From: Solea solea | Taxonomy: Eukaryota > Chordata > Actinopteri > Pleuronectiformes > Soleidae | DNA: 64,000 bases | Assembly: GCF_958295425.1 (NCBI RefSeq) | Contig: NC_081144.1 | Location: forward strand, 21,242,853 to 21,306,852 | Direction of reading: 5' to 3' | Part shown: piece after piece, positions 10,601 through 22,689 of the stretch | Layout of the letters: the number at the start of each line of letters is the position of its first letter | Numbering within the stretch: the stretch's first letter is position 1 | Translations under genes and position numbers: made by a program | Notes under the pieces: model-generated | What the model saw: the letters and a program-made list of their open reading frames with translations, nothing else | Database searches by the model: none | What the model was told of the DNA's origin: nothing

Positions 10601-11580
10601 TCTTCACCAGGATGCATTAGGAAAAATTAATTCCGCATTGAAGGTACTCGTAGATGTAGTGTATTGACTGTAAAGTGAAACTGAGAAAAATTGCAGGTGT
10701 AGGTGTTCACACATACCCACATTGGTGCTACTAAGCAGAAATCCCAGTATCCCTCTCTCACAAACACACTGAATGATTTATTTGATATTTATTATTCCTG
10801 TAAAAACACAATTTATTGTGCAGTTGTGCAAAATAGCAACAGCATTTCACACCAAAACAAATATGTGACTGTGATGCCAAGACGAAAACAGACTGCAAGA
10901 ACTGACATGCAACAGTAATTTTAAACTTTATTTATTTAATTCATAACCTGCATATAACCAACGCAGCTCATCAGTTACACTTTAACTAACATGACAAGGA
11001 GAGACCAAAACTGCAATTAAAACAGCCATTAGCCATTTAGCCTGGATTTAAACCATATCCAAGGGGATTATACTGTATGTTGGAGCTTTAAATGCATGCA
11101 TCCAATTACTTCCAGTCCAGCAGAGACAAGGGGTTTCTTCAGGAGTAAAACTGGAGGTTGTCCTTCAGCTGGATGCTATAAAAATACTTATTTCACATCC
11201 GCGTGACCGGTTATTCTTTCTCTCTATTGCTCTATTGCTGTGTTAAAGTGGAAACTGTGAACTCATAATTTTGCGACATGGGAAGTTATGTACAGGACAC
11301 CCTGAACATGGAGTATTCGGAAAACAAGGGGAACAGGTTGTGACTCTATTGTATATGTTCTTTATACTGTATACATCGTATTTGTTTCCTGACATCTTGT
11401 GAGGCTAAATTGATACACACTGGAACCAAAACTACATATTTTAAAGACCGTATTAGTAAAATGACACCAGTTCAACAAGTTAATAACTGAAAAGGTAGTA
11501 ACAGTAACCAAGCTTAACTGTATTTGTGCATCAGTCATAGAGTTGTTCGCCTGTGGACAGACTGTCAAACAGAACAGTGA
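10601..11580. other. Stretch without a recognised gene
   Basis: AT-rich. I see no coding sequence or transposon termini. Confidence 0.3.
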
Positions 11581-11619
11581 GTGCAGCAGCTGGTGTTTGA
11601 CCACATAATATATCATTAC

Positions 11620-12000
11620 TTTATCTGCAAACCTACAAACACCATCATCAAGTTTGCAGATGACACAACTGTCTTGAGTCTCATCGCAAATGATGAAGAG
11701 ACCGCCCACAGGGATGAAGTCCCTGTCCTGAAACATCAAAAAGACAAAAGAGCTCATCCTGGATTTCAAACAGGTTTCCAGGGACACACATCAGCGCTAA
11801 CCTAAAATGGAGTATAAACACCACTGCTGTAGGGAAGAAAAAAAACAGTCTATCACAGCAAGGCCTGTAGAATTATCAGTGACAATACTCACCCTTTCCA
11901 TCATGTTTTTACATTGCTACCCTCTGGAAGTCGCTACAGGGCCCTGTAGTGCCTGTAGGCCCTTTCCTTTCCTTCCTTCCTTCCTTTTCCTGAATGGTGG
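11620..12000 (+). pseudogene. Non-LTR retrotransposon reverse transcriptase remnant (Rex1/CR1/L2-like)
   Basis: The plus strand encodes NTIIKFADDTTVLSLIANDE, the reverse-transcriptase catalytic FADD box with its usual fish LINE context, at about 11639-11698. A KTKELILDFKQ-like stretch follows in another frame near 11740-11775. A third block, NTHPFHHVFTLLPSGSRYRA, matches the C-terminal HP...LPSGRRYR motif of this class at about 11883-11942. Frames shift between blocks and stops intervene, so it is dead. A (CCTT)n run at about 11966-11986 interrupts the end. Clade assignment is from motif memory. Confidence 0.75.
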
Positions 12001-12049
12001 CAACAACTGTTGCCGTGGTGGCCCTGTTTCTGCCGGAGAGGTAGGTTAA

Positions 12050-15000
12050 CTTATGCCTTTGTGATCTTTTGAGAGTATTTTTTGTTTTGTTGTTTCAGTG
12101 TCCAACAAAGTTAGCATCAGTACCGAAGGTTACCGATGCTGAGCAGTGGTCGTGACTCCGTGTGTAACCAACGCTCTCCGTGAACAAAGCATTGCGCGTT
12201 CCTGTGTTTTGGAGGTGTGGCTTCTGAGGAAACAATACTACAGTACTCAGATACAGTTGTTTTCACCTGGAAAAAAGTGGTTTAGGGGTTTAGTTACACT
12301 TGAAAAGAACTTTACACCATTTAAGGCCCATTTCCTCTCCAGTGTCCTTCTCCACTGAATCTACAGTATGTTTGCTGTAGATTGGAGGTGTTATTATGAT
12401 CCTGCTGTGCTGAGCTTTGGCAGAGATGAGGTCAGATTCCTTATGTCAGATATTACTGCTGCCTTTATTTTATATGTTTTCATCAAACATCTTAAAATTC
12501 CTCTTGTTCCTTGATATATTATTATACTTTAACAGTTTAGCAACACTTTTTTGGCTCGGACAAGAAACCCATAATCGAAAGTGATGATTAGACTGAAACA
12601 TGTTGATTTAAGGTTTTCCAGCTTTGGCAAACTGGCATGGTGGACAATAAAAACACTAGTGATTTGGCTTTGTGTTCTCATTCCCAGAATGCATGGAGGC
12701 AGACAGCGTCAGCACAGAATCATATCCAATCGACTGACGCTGGGTTTTATATCTCAATCTGACACGTGCCAATGTTTTCACATGGCACCGATTGAAAACT
12801 CTCCCTCTCTCTTTCCCAGATAATCTTTATCTATTAGTTTTACTACAGAGCGGCTAATATCTGAGCTTCAAAAAGCTTTTGGGAAACCATGGGCCCCAAG
12901 TCGATAACTTTCCAAGCCGAGTTTAGTGATTGCACTGCAGTGCAAGGAATGCAGCGGTTGTTTTAACATTACAATGGCTTGGCGGGACTCTGTGTGGTCA
13001 ACCACTCGGTCTCAGACGCCCTCAGACGTGCCCTGCAGGGAGCCTCCAACAACAAGCCACAGAGGGAGAGGAGGCCATCAGAAATATACCGCCTGTGCAG
13101 AGTCTGAATCTAAATAGCACAGTAGGGCATCACAGGAGTTGTTGCTTGGAACATAAATGCCGTTGTTGTACAGTGACACCCAAAGACATTCGGTGATATG
13201 TTTCAATTTAAACTCCAACCCTGTACCCAAAAAAATTCCCACATTCCCACATAAATAAAATGCATTCTGCTGCTTAAAATGCACATTTTCCATGAGGACA
13301 TTGTTCTTTGACAAACCAGCAATGGGGATATAGTTCCTAAGTATTTCAGGCACCATTCTCACTGGGTTGGTGGTGGCAATGAGCACTGCTTCAGGAAGTT
13401 TATATTAAAACAGCTAAGATAAGATGAGAAGACTTTATTCACGCATCATTTTGTCTTTCATCACATGCTTCAAAAGTTATAAAAAAAACAGCATAACATC
13501 TAAGTCATCCATGACATCACAACACAGCGTAAAAGATTATGTGTGTGGATCATGAGCATAATCACACGCTGAGTTAGTATTCGGCAGGTGGGTGGGATAT
13601 CAACTCAATCCCTGTTTATGTTCTTCCTTTTTTGGCTAGGCTTTCTTTTTTTTTTTTTATAAATAAGTGTGCTTCATGGTTCATACCACACTCTGGAATT
13701 GAAGCAGTGAAGCTATACTGGCAACATATACCATGTTTGGGGGGGGGGGGGGTTGTTCTGATTCCGAGATCAGATAATTATCCAGATGGTTAAATAGAAA
13801 TCATCTGTGTTGCAACAACAATAAAAAAACCCCAGCTTTCATTGAAAATTGACTGAATAACAAGTTGAAATGTGCTTGATTAAATGCAAATTGTGTGTGC
13901 TAACTGGAAATAAATACATCTGCAAAGAACCTGGCAACCACCAAACTTACCCACAATGCAACTGGGCTTTGCTCACTTCTACACCAAATTCCATAGACAA
14001 AAACAACAATCTTCCATCTTGACACACAGGAGTTTTTGATCCACTGTTGCCTCCGTCAGCAATCTGAAATGTGTTATTTTGTGATGTTTGTGTGTCAAAT
14101 CCATCATTCAAATTTACCTGCGTTACACAAACTTACCAAATGAGGCAGCAGTAGACCAGCAGCTCCCACGTTCCCAAGAGCTAAAAACGTGGATTTTCTC
14201 AATGGACTTTAGTGTGGGAGAGTGAGCAGTTGACAAAATTCAGCTTCAGCTTCGTCATGATATTCTTAAAATATCATAGACTAGCGTCTTTGTTGTAGTT
14301 AAGTTCTTTGGCAATGGTGGCTGGCTCTGCGTAGTCAGTGCTGACAATATGCAACCATTGGAAAAAGAAAACAAACATACAAACTGACCTATCCCTTTAA
14401 GCTACTTTGATTCTTCATATATGCAGTCGACGGGACATTCTGCAGATGTCATTACAGCCCGAAATAAAAGGGAAAGAAAGACACAGAGACAGTGAAAGTT
14501 GCAGAACAGAAATAGTCTTATGAAAGTGTTTCCTCAGCAGATTTATGAAAGCTTCTGTTTATGAGCACTCACATTGAAGATACTTTATTTTTTCAATTTC
14601 TGTGCTGTTTCTTTTGTTTGTTTAGCCTCCTTCATGTATCCTCCCTCCTCCTCCAGCCATTCCTTCACAGCCGCAATACAAGCCTGTTTACCCTCAAGAG
14701 GAGTCACAGACGTCCAATTTTCAGATTCCGCTCCAGATGATATGGTGGTCATGAAGAGAAACAAAAGCGCATTTAAAACTGGGAGAAATTATTCTCTCTG
14801 CCTCTTTCTGTCTCTCCCCCGGTCTTTCTCTCTGTCTACTACAATGCTGCATTCATGGCATCTGTTAAAAAATACAGAGCTGATGAATGATTGATGAGAC
14901 GCTGTCAAGAGAGACATAAAATCGTATTCTCACCGGCACCGGCACACAAACAATGTCAAATGAAAGGAAAGTATCCAACTGACTACATTTCCAAATATCT

Positions 15001-15700
15001 CCCAGAGCAATTAATTACAGGGAGCCTTCTGGGTAAGCGGCCGATATTAAGTTCTGGCAGCAGATCGGAGCTTCATTTCTATAAAGAGGAGGGAAAAGGA
15101 ATCGATGAATTGATGACAAGCCGGATTTTGACTAAACCACTTACTTTACAATCATACAACGAAGATACACTGCAAGTTAAAACAGTAGTATATCACTTTT
15201 AAAAATTAAAAACGCTGATTTAAGGACCTTAGCTTTATTAAACGGAATATTTGTTCACAGAAAATCATGTGACCTGCATTTTCAGGTGTGACTAATTTTG
15301 ATTTTGAGCTCGTTTTCATTTGAAAAAGCTTGTTTTGAAACTAAAATGTATCAATATGGAAGTAGCGTGAAGGATTCAAATTAAATACAGTATGACTTTT
15401 ATGAATATTGGCTATTAGGAGATTTAACTTGGCATAGCCATTCTTCCTGTTAAGAAGAAGCAAAATCCACAGCCATCATTCTGTGGAAAAATACATTAAT
15501 ATTCATTTTGAAAAGTAACCCAGGAGACGTGACATTTCTTACACAAATAATAGTTAATTTCTTGGAGACATCGGTGGATGTAATTTGCAGCTGTTTGAAT
15601 TGCACGGTCAGCGCTGATGGACAATCTCTGTTATCACTGGGACTAATGACTTGGCCAGAAAAAACATGGCTCCACTCAACTAATGTTGACGCCTATCATG
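12050..15700. other. Stretch without a recognised gene
   Basis: This is mostly unique-looking AT-rich sequence with a G14 run at 13739-13752 and an A/T-rich TTTATT-containing repeat fragment near 13429-13560. About 14960-15120 has balanced composition with homeodomain-like TTAATTA motifs and no repeat hallmarks. It is a possible conserved non-coding element, untested. Confidence 0.3.
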
Positions 15701-15710
15701 TTCTATTTAA

Positions 15711-16400
15711 GAGTGCAGTGTGTAACTTCTGAGAGGGGTTAATTAGCAGCAGTTGTGTGTATAAGTGTATAACTGCTTTAAGAAATGAGTTTCCATGGCC
15801 TTGGAATGACCCTTTTATAGGGACCGCCGGCAAAGGCCTTGCTTTATGGAGGTCACCATCTTGTGCCGATACATTTCTATAGCAGCCTGGATGTGATGAT
15901 CAGCTTCGCTCACGCAAATCTGATGCACTGTGAGACAGTGTGTTTACAGGCTTTCTGGTATGCGAAGGCCACAGTAGTTCCATGACCTGCATGGGAAAAG
16001 GAGGCATGAGTCCTCGGTTTGTTGCACCGCAGTGTCACCAGGAGAGCTGAAACAATTAATCAATGAATCGATGAATAATTGATTACTAAATTATTCGACA
16101 ACTATTTTGATAGTTGAAGCTTTTTTCATGATTAAAACAATATTTCCTTCATTTCTTTGCTCTGGATAAAGAAATCATTAAAAGTTCATCATTTTGGTTT
16201 GTGGACAAAACAAGACATGTGAGAACATCATCATTTCCAGGTTGGACGGACACCGATCAACATTTTTTAAGGTTTTCCGATATTTTATGGACCAAACGAT
16301 TAATCGAGAAAATAATCGACAGATTAATCGACTATGAAAATTATCGTTAGTTGCAGCTCTACTCACCAGTAGATGTCGCAAAGTCTAACACACTGGTTCT
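15711..16400. mobile_element. TTAA-flanked MITE, host of a nested insertion
   Basis: The left terminus GAGTGCAGTGTGTAACTTCT and the right terminus (reverse complement AGAACCAGTGTGTTAGACTT) are related inverted repeats. Each is bordered by TTAA (15707-15710 and 16401-16404), the target site duplicated by piggyBac-type transposases. I recall this terminus from a common teleost repeat. A second MITE interrupts it at 16042-16362. There is no coding capacity. Confidence 0.6.
16042..16362 (-). mobile_element. hAT-like MITE (AGAGCTGCAACTAACGAT termini), nested
   Basis: The element has subterminal ATTAATCGAT-type repeats along its length and ends in inverted GAGAGCTGAAAC...GTTGCAGCTCTAC. TCACCAG occurs on both sides (16035-16041 and 16363-16369). 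With one mismatch this extends to 8 bp, the size of a hAT target duplication. It sits inside the TTAA-flanked element and is therefore younger than it. Confidence 0.7.
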
Positions 16401-16404
16401 TTAA

Positions 16405-18808
16405 CTCTGTTTGAATGGAGGTCTGATTTGATTTTCTAGCGTCAGTTAATCGACTCAATTCCTGGTGTCAGGTGATCTTCAGATGACCACAGTGACACTT
16501 TTGTAAATGATGTTCCCTGTGAGTGGACACCAATGAACGTCCAGTTGCAAAAACTCACACTCAAACTGCGAATTTTGAGGCTTCAAATTGTGACCATATA
16601 AGAGTTTGTCCATTTTTATATACAGTTTGTGATGGATAGTCTATCATCACACCGGACAGGAGTCAGTAACTCAGTAACTCCTGGATATACATAGCACCTT
16701 GAAAAGAGTGGCCATGACTATATTTTTACAAGGATAGCTGTGCAAACACTTGCACAGTGTGTGTGTGTGTGTGTGTGTGTGTGGTAGCCAGACTGTATGT
16801 CTGTTAAAATGTAACAGATACTGGTCGAGTGTTGAAATCAGCCAGACTGCCTTCACAATCACAGGCTAGTCAGAAGCCGTCTCATCTGCTGGACTGTGAT
16901 CTGGGACACAGTTTAGGGTAAAATGTCATGTACTGTGTGTGTGTGAAATGGTTCAGTTATATAACACACGGGATTATTATTACTCTGTGAGAGTAAATCA
17001 GTGTCATGTCTTTGTATATCTTCCCCTGTATCCATGCGCTGTCCTTGAGCGCGTGTCTTCGTGGCAGGAGCAGCGTGGATTGAGCAGATGAACACTGAGG
17101 AGCTGAGAAATCTGATAATGAAAGTATCTTTTGTTCGCTGCTGAGCCATGGATCCACAGTTTTCTCAGGTTTTTCCTTCTGCTCTGTGGCAGATGCCAAC
17201 AGAGGATGAAGGAGCATTAGTGTTGTCGTATTCCTCCGCACTCTCACTCTCTCTTTCGCTCACGCACGCACACACACGCACACACACGTATATGTGGACA
17301 TTTCAATAGAAACCAAAGAAATAAAGACACAAGGGCAGAAAAAAAAAAAAGCTTGGCTGACGAGAACCACAATCACCATCTTCTCCACATAACACAAATA
17401 GAAACCAGATGCTGGATGTATATAGTACACTAATGGGGCAGGATCTTTCTGAAAAGCAGAATAAAATGTTTGCAGCAGTTGTGGCAGCAGCTCAGGATGT
17501 AATTTACTGTTGCTTTAATTTTTAATGACTGGAATAGCTGGCCTTGTGCGCCGCTGCAGTTGAGCCCAAACAGTGTTTAGAGCAAGGAGGTGATGCCTTC
17601 CTAATCAGTACCAGTCAGCGTTTTTGACTTGAGATGGAGGTTTATGGAGCGACACAGTTCAATTTTCTGCACTGTCGTCAAGGTCCAGCAATGGGGCACG
17701 AGAAGCTGGGTGAACATTTTGGCTGAAAATCAAAAGGATGGTTTTGTCATCGACTGTACATGATAATCACAGTGTTAAAAGTGAACACTTTCCAATTACT
17801 AGTTTCAGCTCTTCACCAATTTTGTAAATCATGTTCCCATTTACAGGAAAATAGGCGATATAATAATTGACGGCTAGTATCATTGACGAGGAGCCCAGTC
17901 GCGTGTGCTCGTAAATCTCGAGACTTCGCAACAGGACAGACACCACATCCATTTCCTATACACAGTCAATGGGTTTTGTCTTGGATGAGGGTGGATGGTG
18001 CAAGACGAGCGCTCGTGGGGTGTCAGAAGCTGAGACGGGTCGTTGCGAGAGGACTGTGAATGCGCTCAGTGAGTTTCATGGCAATCTGCCCACTGAATTT
18101 TGAAATATGTCGACTCGTGGCAGCAGTAGACGGGGGGGAAATGTCAAGGGTGACCAGAATGTGGAGGATGGAACAGCAGCACGTAGTGAAATCCAGTGAC
18201 CAGAGAATACAAAAAGAAATTATCTTGGGCCAGCATTGGTCAAGATGAAATTTTGACCTGCCAACACTTGATGAAGAGTTATGGTGGTAGAGAGTGTGAA
18301 GTCTTCGAGAGTTCTTGAGACATCTCTGAAAGTTCTGGAAAATGTGGTGCATTCTTTAGACTTACTGTACATTTGGAACTAAGTGCACTTACACAAGTTC
18401 TGCATGTTCTCAATAATAAAAAGGTTTAAAGGTATATATATATATATATGACACTGTATATCAACATAAATCATCCATTAGATGAATAGAAGGATTTACT
18501 TTATTGCACAGGCCAGACCTAAATATGTCGACACAACACCAGAATAAACATACAGGGTAAACTCACACAAAAGAGGGAGGAAATATATTAAACTGACATA
18601 GGAAATTTGTATAAAATCACCAATTTACTGTCAAGAGTTGTGATTGAGTTTGGAACGAATTGAACCATTAGCCAAGTAAGACATTTTTATTTAAATGTAC
18701 AATTTTATGATGTCTGTGGTTTCTGATGGACTTTTATGTAGCGTGACATTCTGAATGACCTCGCTTTTTCTTTATTCTTGGCTGAGGTCACACTCACAGG
18801 CCACAGGG
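16405..18808. other. Stretch without a recognised gene
   Basis: This holds a (GT)n run at 16757-16783, a (TA)n run at 18432-18449 and an A11 run near 17340. Short pieces like CCATTTTTATATACAGT near 16610 resemble the tail of a common fish repeat. No gene is seen. Confidence 0.4.
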
Positions 18809-19050
18809 TTGGTGTAGTGGTTAGCACTCTTGCCTTTACAACCAGACGACCTGCCTTTGTGACCGAAAACATGCGGATGGGGGATTAGGCAAAGTGCGTG
18901 TGGAATGGTTGTTTGTCTCTATGTGGCTCAGTGATGGACTGGTGACTTGTCCTAGATGTACCCCCGCCTATGTCAGCTGGGATTGACACCAGCACCCACC
19001 CACGACCCTCATGTGGAGGCATTAAGCGAAGCGTAGAAGATGGATGGGTG
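18809..19050 (+). mobile_element. tRNA-headed SINE-like repeat
   Basis: It opens with GGTGTAGTGGTTAGCACTCT, which fits a tRNA A box. The B-box region is decayed. It continues through GTGATGGACTGGTGACTTGT, CAGCTGGGATTGACACCAGC and ends GTAGAAGATGGATGG. The order matches the reverse copy at 10.5 kb and the tail at 20.9 kb. Confidence 0.65.
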
Positions 19051-20119
19051 TGCACTAATATAATATCACCACCCATAAGAAATACTGCACTGAATCCACG
19101 ACTGCAGGTTGTTTAGAGGGTCACATTGTTCTTTCAGCCAAAGATCACTTCCACAACTCGACACATGCTACTTACATATTAACGGTTATGCAGCAACACA
19201 TGTTTCAGGGCAGGTCTTGTAATATTCTTCTAATATAATAGAATGTGTCAACACTGTGGCATTACGGCTTCCATATTATGATAGTTACAGATCTGATTAC
19301 TTCTTCCACTACTGGAACTGATCTACTAACATCAGCACACTTATTTCCTGCATTTTATTCAACATGAAGTGGAAAAGCTGAACTCAATCTATTCAGAGAA
19401 AAGGCAATTTGCACAAAATGTGTAAAATGGCCCGATGAAAACATTGAAATTGCAGCCAAAGTCCATTGATAGCATTATAATCTCAACAGTGGGGAATCCA
19501 TATTTGGGTTCATTGCTGCAAATTTAGTCGATAAAACATTAATAAAAAATATTCAGTGAAGTGTGATGTGTGGAAAGGCATTTTCCAGCTGCAAAAATAA
19601 AATCACATCATCAGCTACAAAAGCTGTACGTCTGTCTTCGGGTCATTGAGTGTGTGTTACGGCACAATGTACTTCAGGGTGGAGCTGTTTGGCCAAATGT
19701 CAAAGTCAGTCTCTTAAAAATCTACTTAGGAGGTCCTTCCAAAAAAAAGTCCGCTATTAACCTGAGGGCTGAGAATAGAGACAAAAATCCTGTGTGGGGA
19801 TTTGTTGGTCACAGGTGGACATTAGCGACACACGCAGGCACGAGAGCTGGACCTTTACATGAGGGCAAATGTTACAGTTGTAACTCTGCATATACACACA
19901 CACACACACAATGTCATGTATCATGTATGTGTGTAGAAATAAAACCATAACCCTCAGTGGAGGAGATTGTGGTGCTGACATTCCTGGAAGACTTCCACAC
20001 AGTTTTTCTAAACTATTGCCACAGGCGAATTGCCAGTGCATAATTCTAGCTTTAATTTAACTTTTTATTGTATTTTGAATACAGAATATTTATTAAAGTT
20101 TAAGTAACATTTTAAATAT
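19051..20119. other. Stretch without a recognised gene
   Basis: AT-rich sequence with a (CA)n run at 19893-19911. Reading frames here are short and unremarkable. Confidence 0.3.
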
Positions 20120-20235
20120 AATATAGCTGACAAAAATGCATCAGTGTTGCATGGTGCCTCACACCATGAATGTTCTTGATTTGAGTCCCAGGCCAAATTG
20201 GGCCTTTCTATATGGACTTTGTATTTTTGTTTTTG
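20120..20235 (+). mobile_element. SINE-like head fragment
   Basis: GGTGCCTCACACCATGAATG then GATTTGAGTCCCAGGCC (B-box-like) and GGGCCTTTCTATATGGACTT resemble the head of the 18.8-kb repeat. It is decayed and truncated. Confidence 0.45.
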
Positions 20236-20459
20236 TGTGTGTAGTAATGCTGCACTAGGATTGATGCAGGAATTTGCTTCGTCGTCAAAAAGGAGAAAGA
20301 TGAAGAGGAAATAATCCCGTTCACCTGGGTCTTCCCTTCCCACCAACGCCAATTAGAGCCAAAATCAATTAAAAAAAACCTGCACGCATTGCAGAATCAT
20401 TTGGCCTGGGAGTGAACGCCGATTAAGCCCATTTCCAAAAAAAACCCTGGATTCAAATT

Positions 20460-20880
20460 GTTTTATTGACCACAATGTGGTATATGTTAGCCCTGTAGTA
20501 TTAGTAGCAGCAGATCACTTTATTATCCTCGTGGGGCAGTTGGATTTGCAGCATAAGACACTTATAGGACGCCAAATAGCACAGCAACAGAAAACATAAG
20601 GAACGTTCTTCCTACTCACACTTAGCACGAAGCACACGGCACCATGGGTGTGACCAGGCCACTGGATGACCGGCTTGTGGAATAAATACAAATTTGGATC
20701 TCAAACATGTCTTTGTAAATGTTTTCCCTACTTTTCCATACTGGCAGTTGTGACGATCTACCTGTATCCCCATGGGGCAATTCAATGGCTCATAGAACAG
20801 CCATAAAAAAACATTTAAGAATACTTATGAGAAACAAAAACACAAAACATAACAACACAGTGCACAAAACAGAAGAGCAA
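20460..20880. repeat. Two fragments of a TTTATT-type fish repeat tail
   Basis: ATCACTTTATTATCCTCGTG followed by GGGCAGTTGGATTTGCAGC (about 20514-20554), and later CTGTATCCCCATGGGGCAAT (about 20762-20781), share the 'TTTATTgtcCCcatGGGGcaaTT' plan seen at the ends of many fish repeats. The class is uncertain. Confidence 0.35.
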
Positions 20881-20889
20881 CAGAGGGGC

Positions 20890-20975
20890 AATGAAAAATT
20901 GCTACGCGCTGGGATCGGCTCCAGCTCCCCTCCGCAAACCTCAAAGAGAGTGCGAGCTGTGTAGTGTAGATAATG
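20890..20975 (+). mobile_element. SINE-like tail fragment
   Basis: GCTGGGATCGGCTCCAGCTC then GCAAACCTCAAAGAGAGTGC and GATAATGGATGCATG match the 3' part of the 18.8-kb repeat. Confidence 0.55.
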
Positions 20976-20979
20976 GATG

Positions 20980-22284
20980 CATGAATGGAAACCCTCCCGC
21001 ACATTTGTCTTTACGATGCAGAGTAACAACTTGACATTCATCATAAATGAGAGTATGCCTCTGCGTTTTACACTAGATGCCACGGTATCCTCCAGGTGTA
21101 ATAAAAAGGCCATGGCAATGGACCCAAAGTCTTTGTGTAAACTGTGCTGCTGCCCGTTCACTCTCTCATTAATCTTCACAATAACTCATATATAATCATA
21201 ATTCTAATCACATACTGATGCCAAAACTGCTTTAAAGAAACTTGTTTTTACTCCCTCAAGGGCCTTGAGACAAATTGTGTCTGGAATCTCTTTGGTAGGC
21301 ACATTTAAATGCTTGATTCCTGATCAGTAATGTAATGTAGCTTCACTCATTCTTTTCAGTATTTGGATTTGACTCTCCCTGGTTTGCCAGCTTGGAGGTT
21401 CTGGCCAAACTGGTGAATATATAGTATGTGTCCTGATTTGAGAGAATCTGTTCTGTAATTGGATTAGCGACAGCTATTCTGTGGACCTCAAAGACTTGAA
21501 GAGGCCAAATCAGCCGCGGTCAGGCATTGGAGCTGGATACGGTGCTGTTGCTGATCTTTGCTGAGCTTACATCCTACATAAGCGTGACAATATCCATCCA
21601 GATCTTTCAAGATGAACCCTGAGATGCAGAGATCTGAAATTGTTAAATGGGACTTCCAATGTTAGATCTGGATCAGATGTCTGAAGCGAGTGTGTGTGAT
21701 CCTGCATACACATTCCTCATTTCATTCAAATCCAATGAGTTTTGACAGCGATGTAGCGTCAGTGGGCAGATTCTGACCAAAATCCATCACCTATGTATTA
21801 CAAAAGAATCTGATTGAGCTTTGAGAAACTGTAGACAGGACGTTTCTAACAGAATGGCAGACAGACGCCAAGCTGATGAAAACTTAAACTCCCTTGGCAA
21901 AGGTAATTATGTAGTATGTATGGAGTATGTGTACCTATGTGCATATCATGTCTGTAAATGTTCTCAGTCCTCCAAGTCATAGTTACCTTCACTAGTTAGC
22001 TGTAGGCAACTGGACTTGCTTGAGGTAAGTTGGAGACAGTTCACCTCTCATCCAAGAGGCTGCTTCACGTCTGACTAACTGGTGGAAAAATCCAGGTATT
22101 TAACCTCTGAAGGCCAGAAACCTGTTGTTATCTAACACAATGCAGGTCTGTCACCCTCTGACCGACTTTCAAGGTTGTTGAGTCAAGGTGGGCCATTAGG
22201 TTCATCTGAGATACACAGTCTGTTGTTGTGTGTTGGAGTTCACCTCTGTTGTTCTGTTCTGTTGATCCTTTTTGGAAGAGGAGC
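20980..22284. other. Stretch without a recognised gene
   Basis: I see no coding sequence or repeat termini. Confidence 0.3.
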
Positions 22285-22685
22285 GTATCATTCGTCCATT
22301 CGTTTTTCAAAATAAAACCAGAAATAAAAAAACGAAAAATATTTGTTTACAAAATCAAAATGAAAAAACGGATAACGACTCGTTTTTCCAATTTCCGATC
22401 TTATGCTTCCCTTCCCAATCACAGGTAGTCTTCTTCTTCTTCTTCTTCTTGTCTTGTCCGGTAACGGATCACTTCCGGGTCACGTAACTTGTATTTATCA
22501 AAATTGGATTAAACGGGAAACGCTCGTTATCCGTTTTTTCCATTTTTCATTTCAGCACAAAATCAGAAATTGGAAAAACGAGTCGTTATCCATTTTTTCA
22601 TATAGATTTTGTAAACGAATATTGAGAAAACAAGTTTATTTTTTTTTTCTGGTTTTATTTTGAAAAACGAATGAACGAATAATAC
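22285..22685. mobile_element. Foldback element with about 110-bp inverted repeats
   Basis: The left arm (22285-22395) and the right arm (22566-22685) are inverted copies with scattered differences. Both contain ATTCGTTTTTCAAAATAAAA, GTTTACAAAATC and ACGACTCGTTTTTCCAATTT. The 170-bp centre has a (CTT)n run at about 22431-22450 and CACTTCCGGGTCACG. No protein is encoded, so it is a non-autonomous DNA element. Confidence 0.8.
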
Positions 22686-22689
22686 ACGG

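Noticed and set aside
11362..11787. 141-codon minus-strand frame
   Set aside because: It is antisense to the reverse-transcriptase remnant at 11.6 kb, which explains its openness.
13739..13752. G14 run as a structured element
   Set aside because: A single homopolymer run is more likely a replication-slippage product or an assembly-sensitive site than a functional quadruplex.
18809..18880. Functional tRNA gene
   Set aside because: Only an A box-like element is intact. The B box is decayed, no cloverleaf forms, and the sequence continues into a SINE body.
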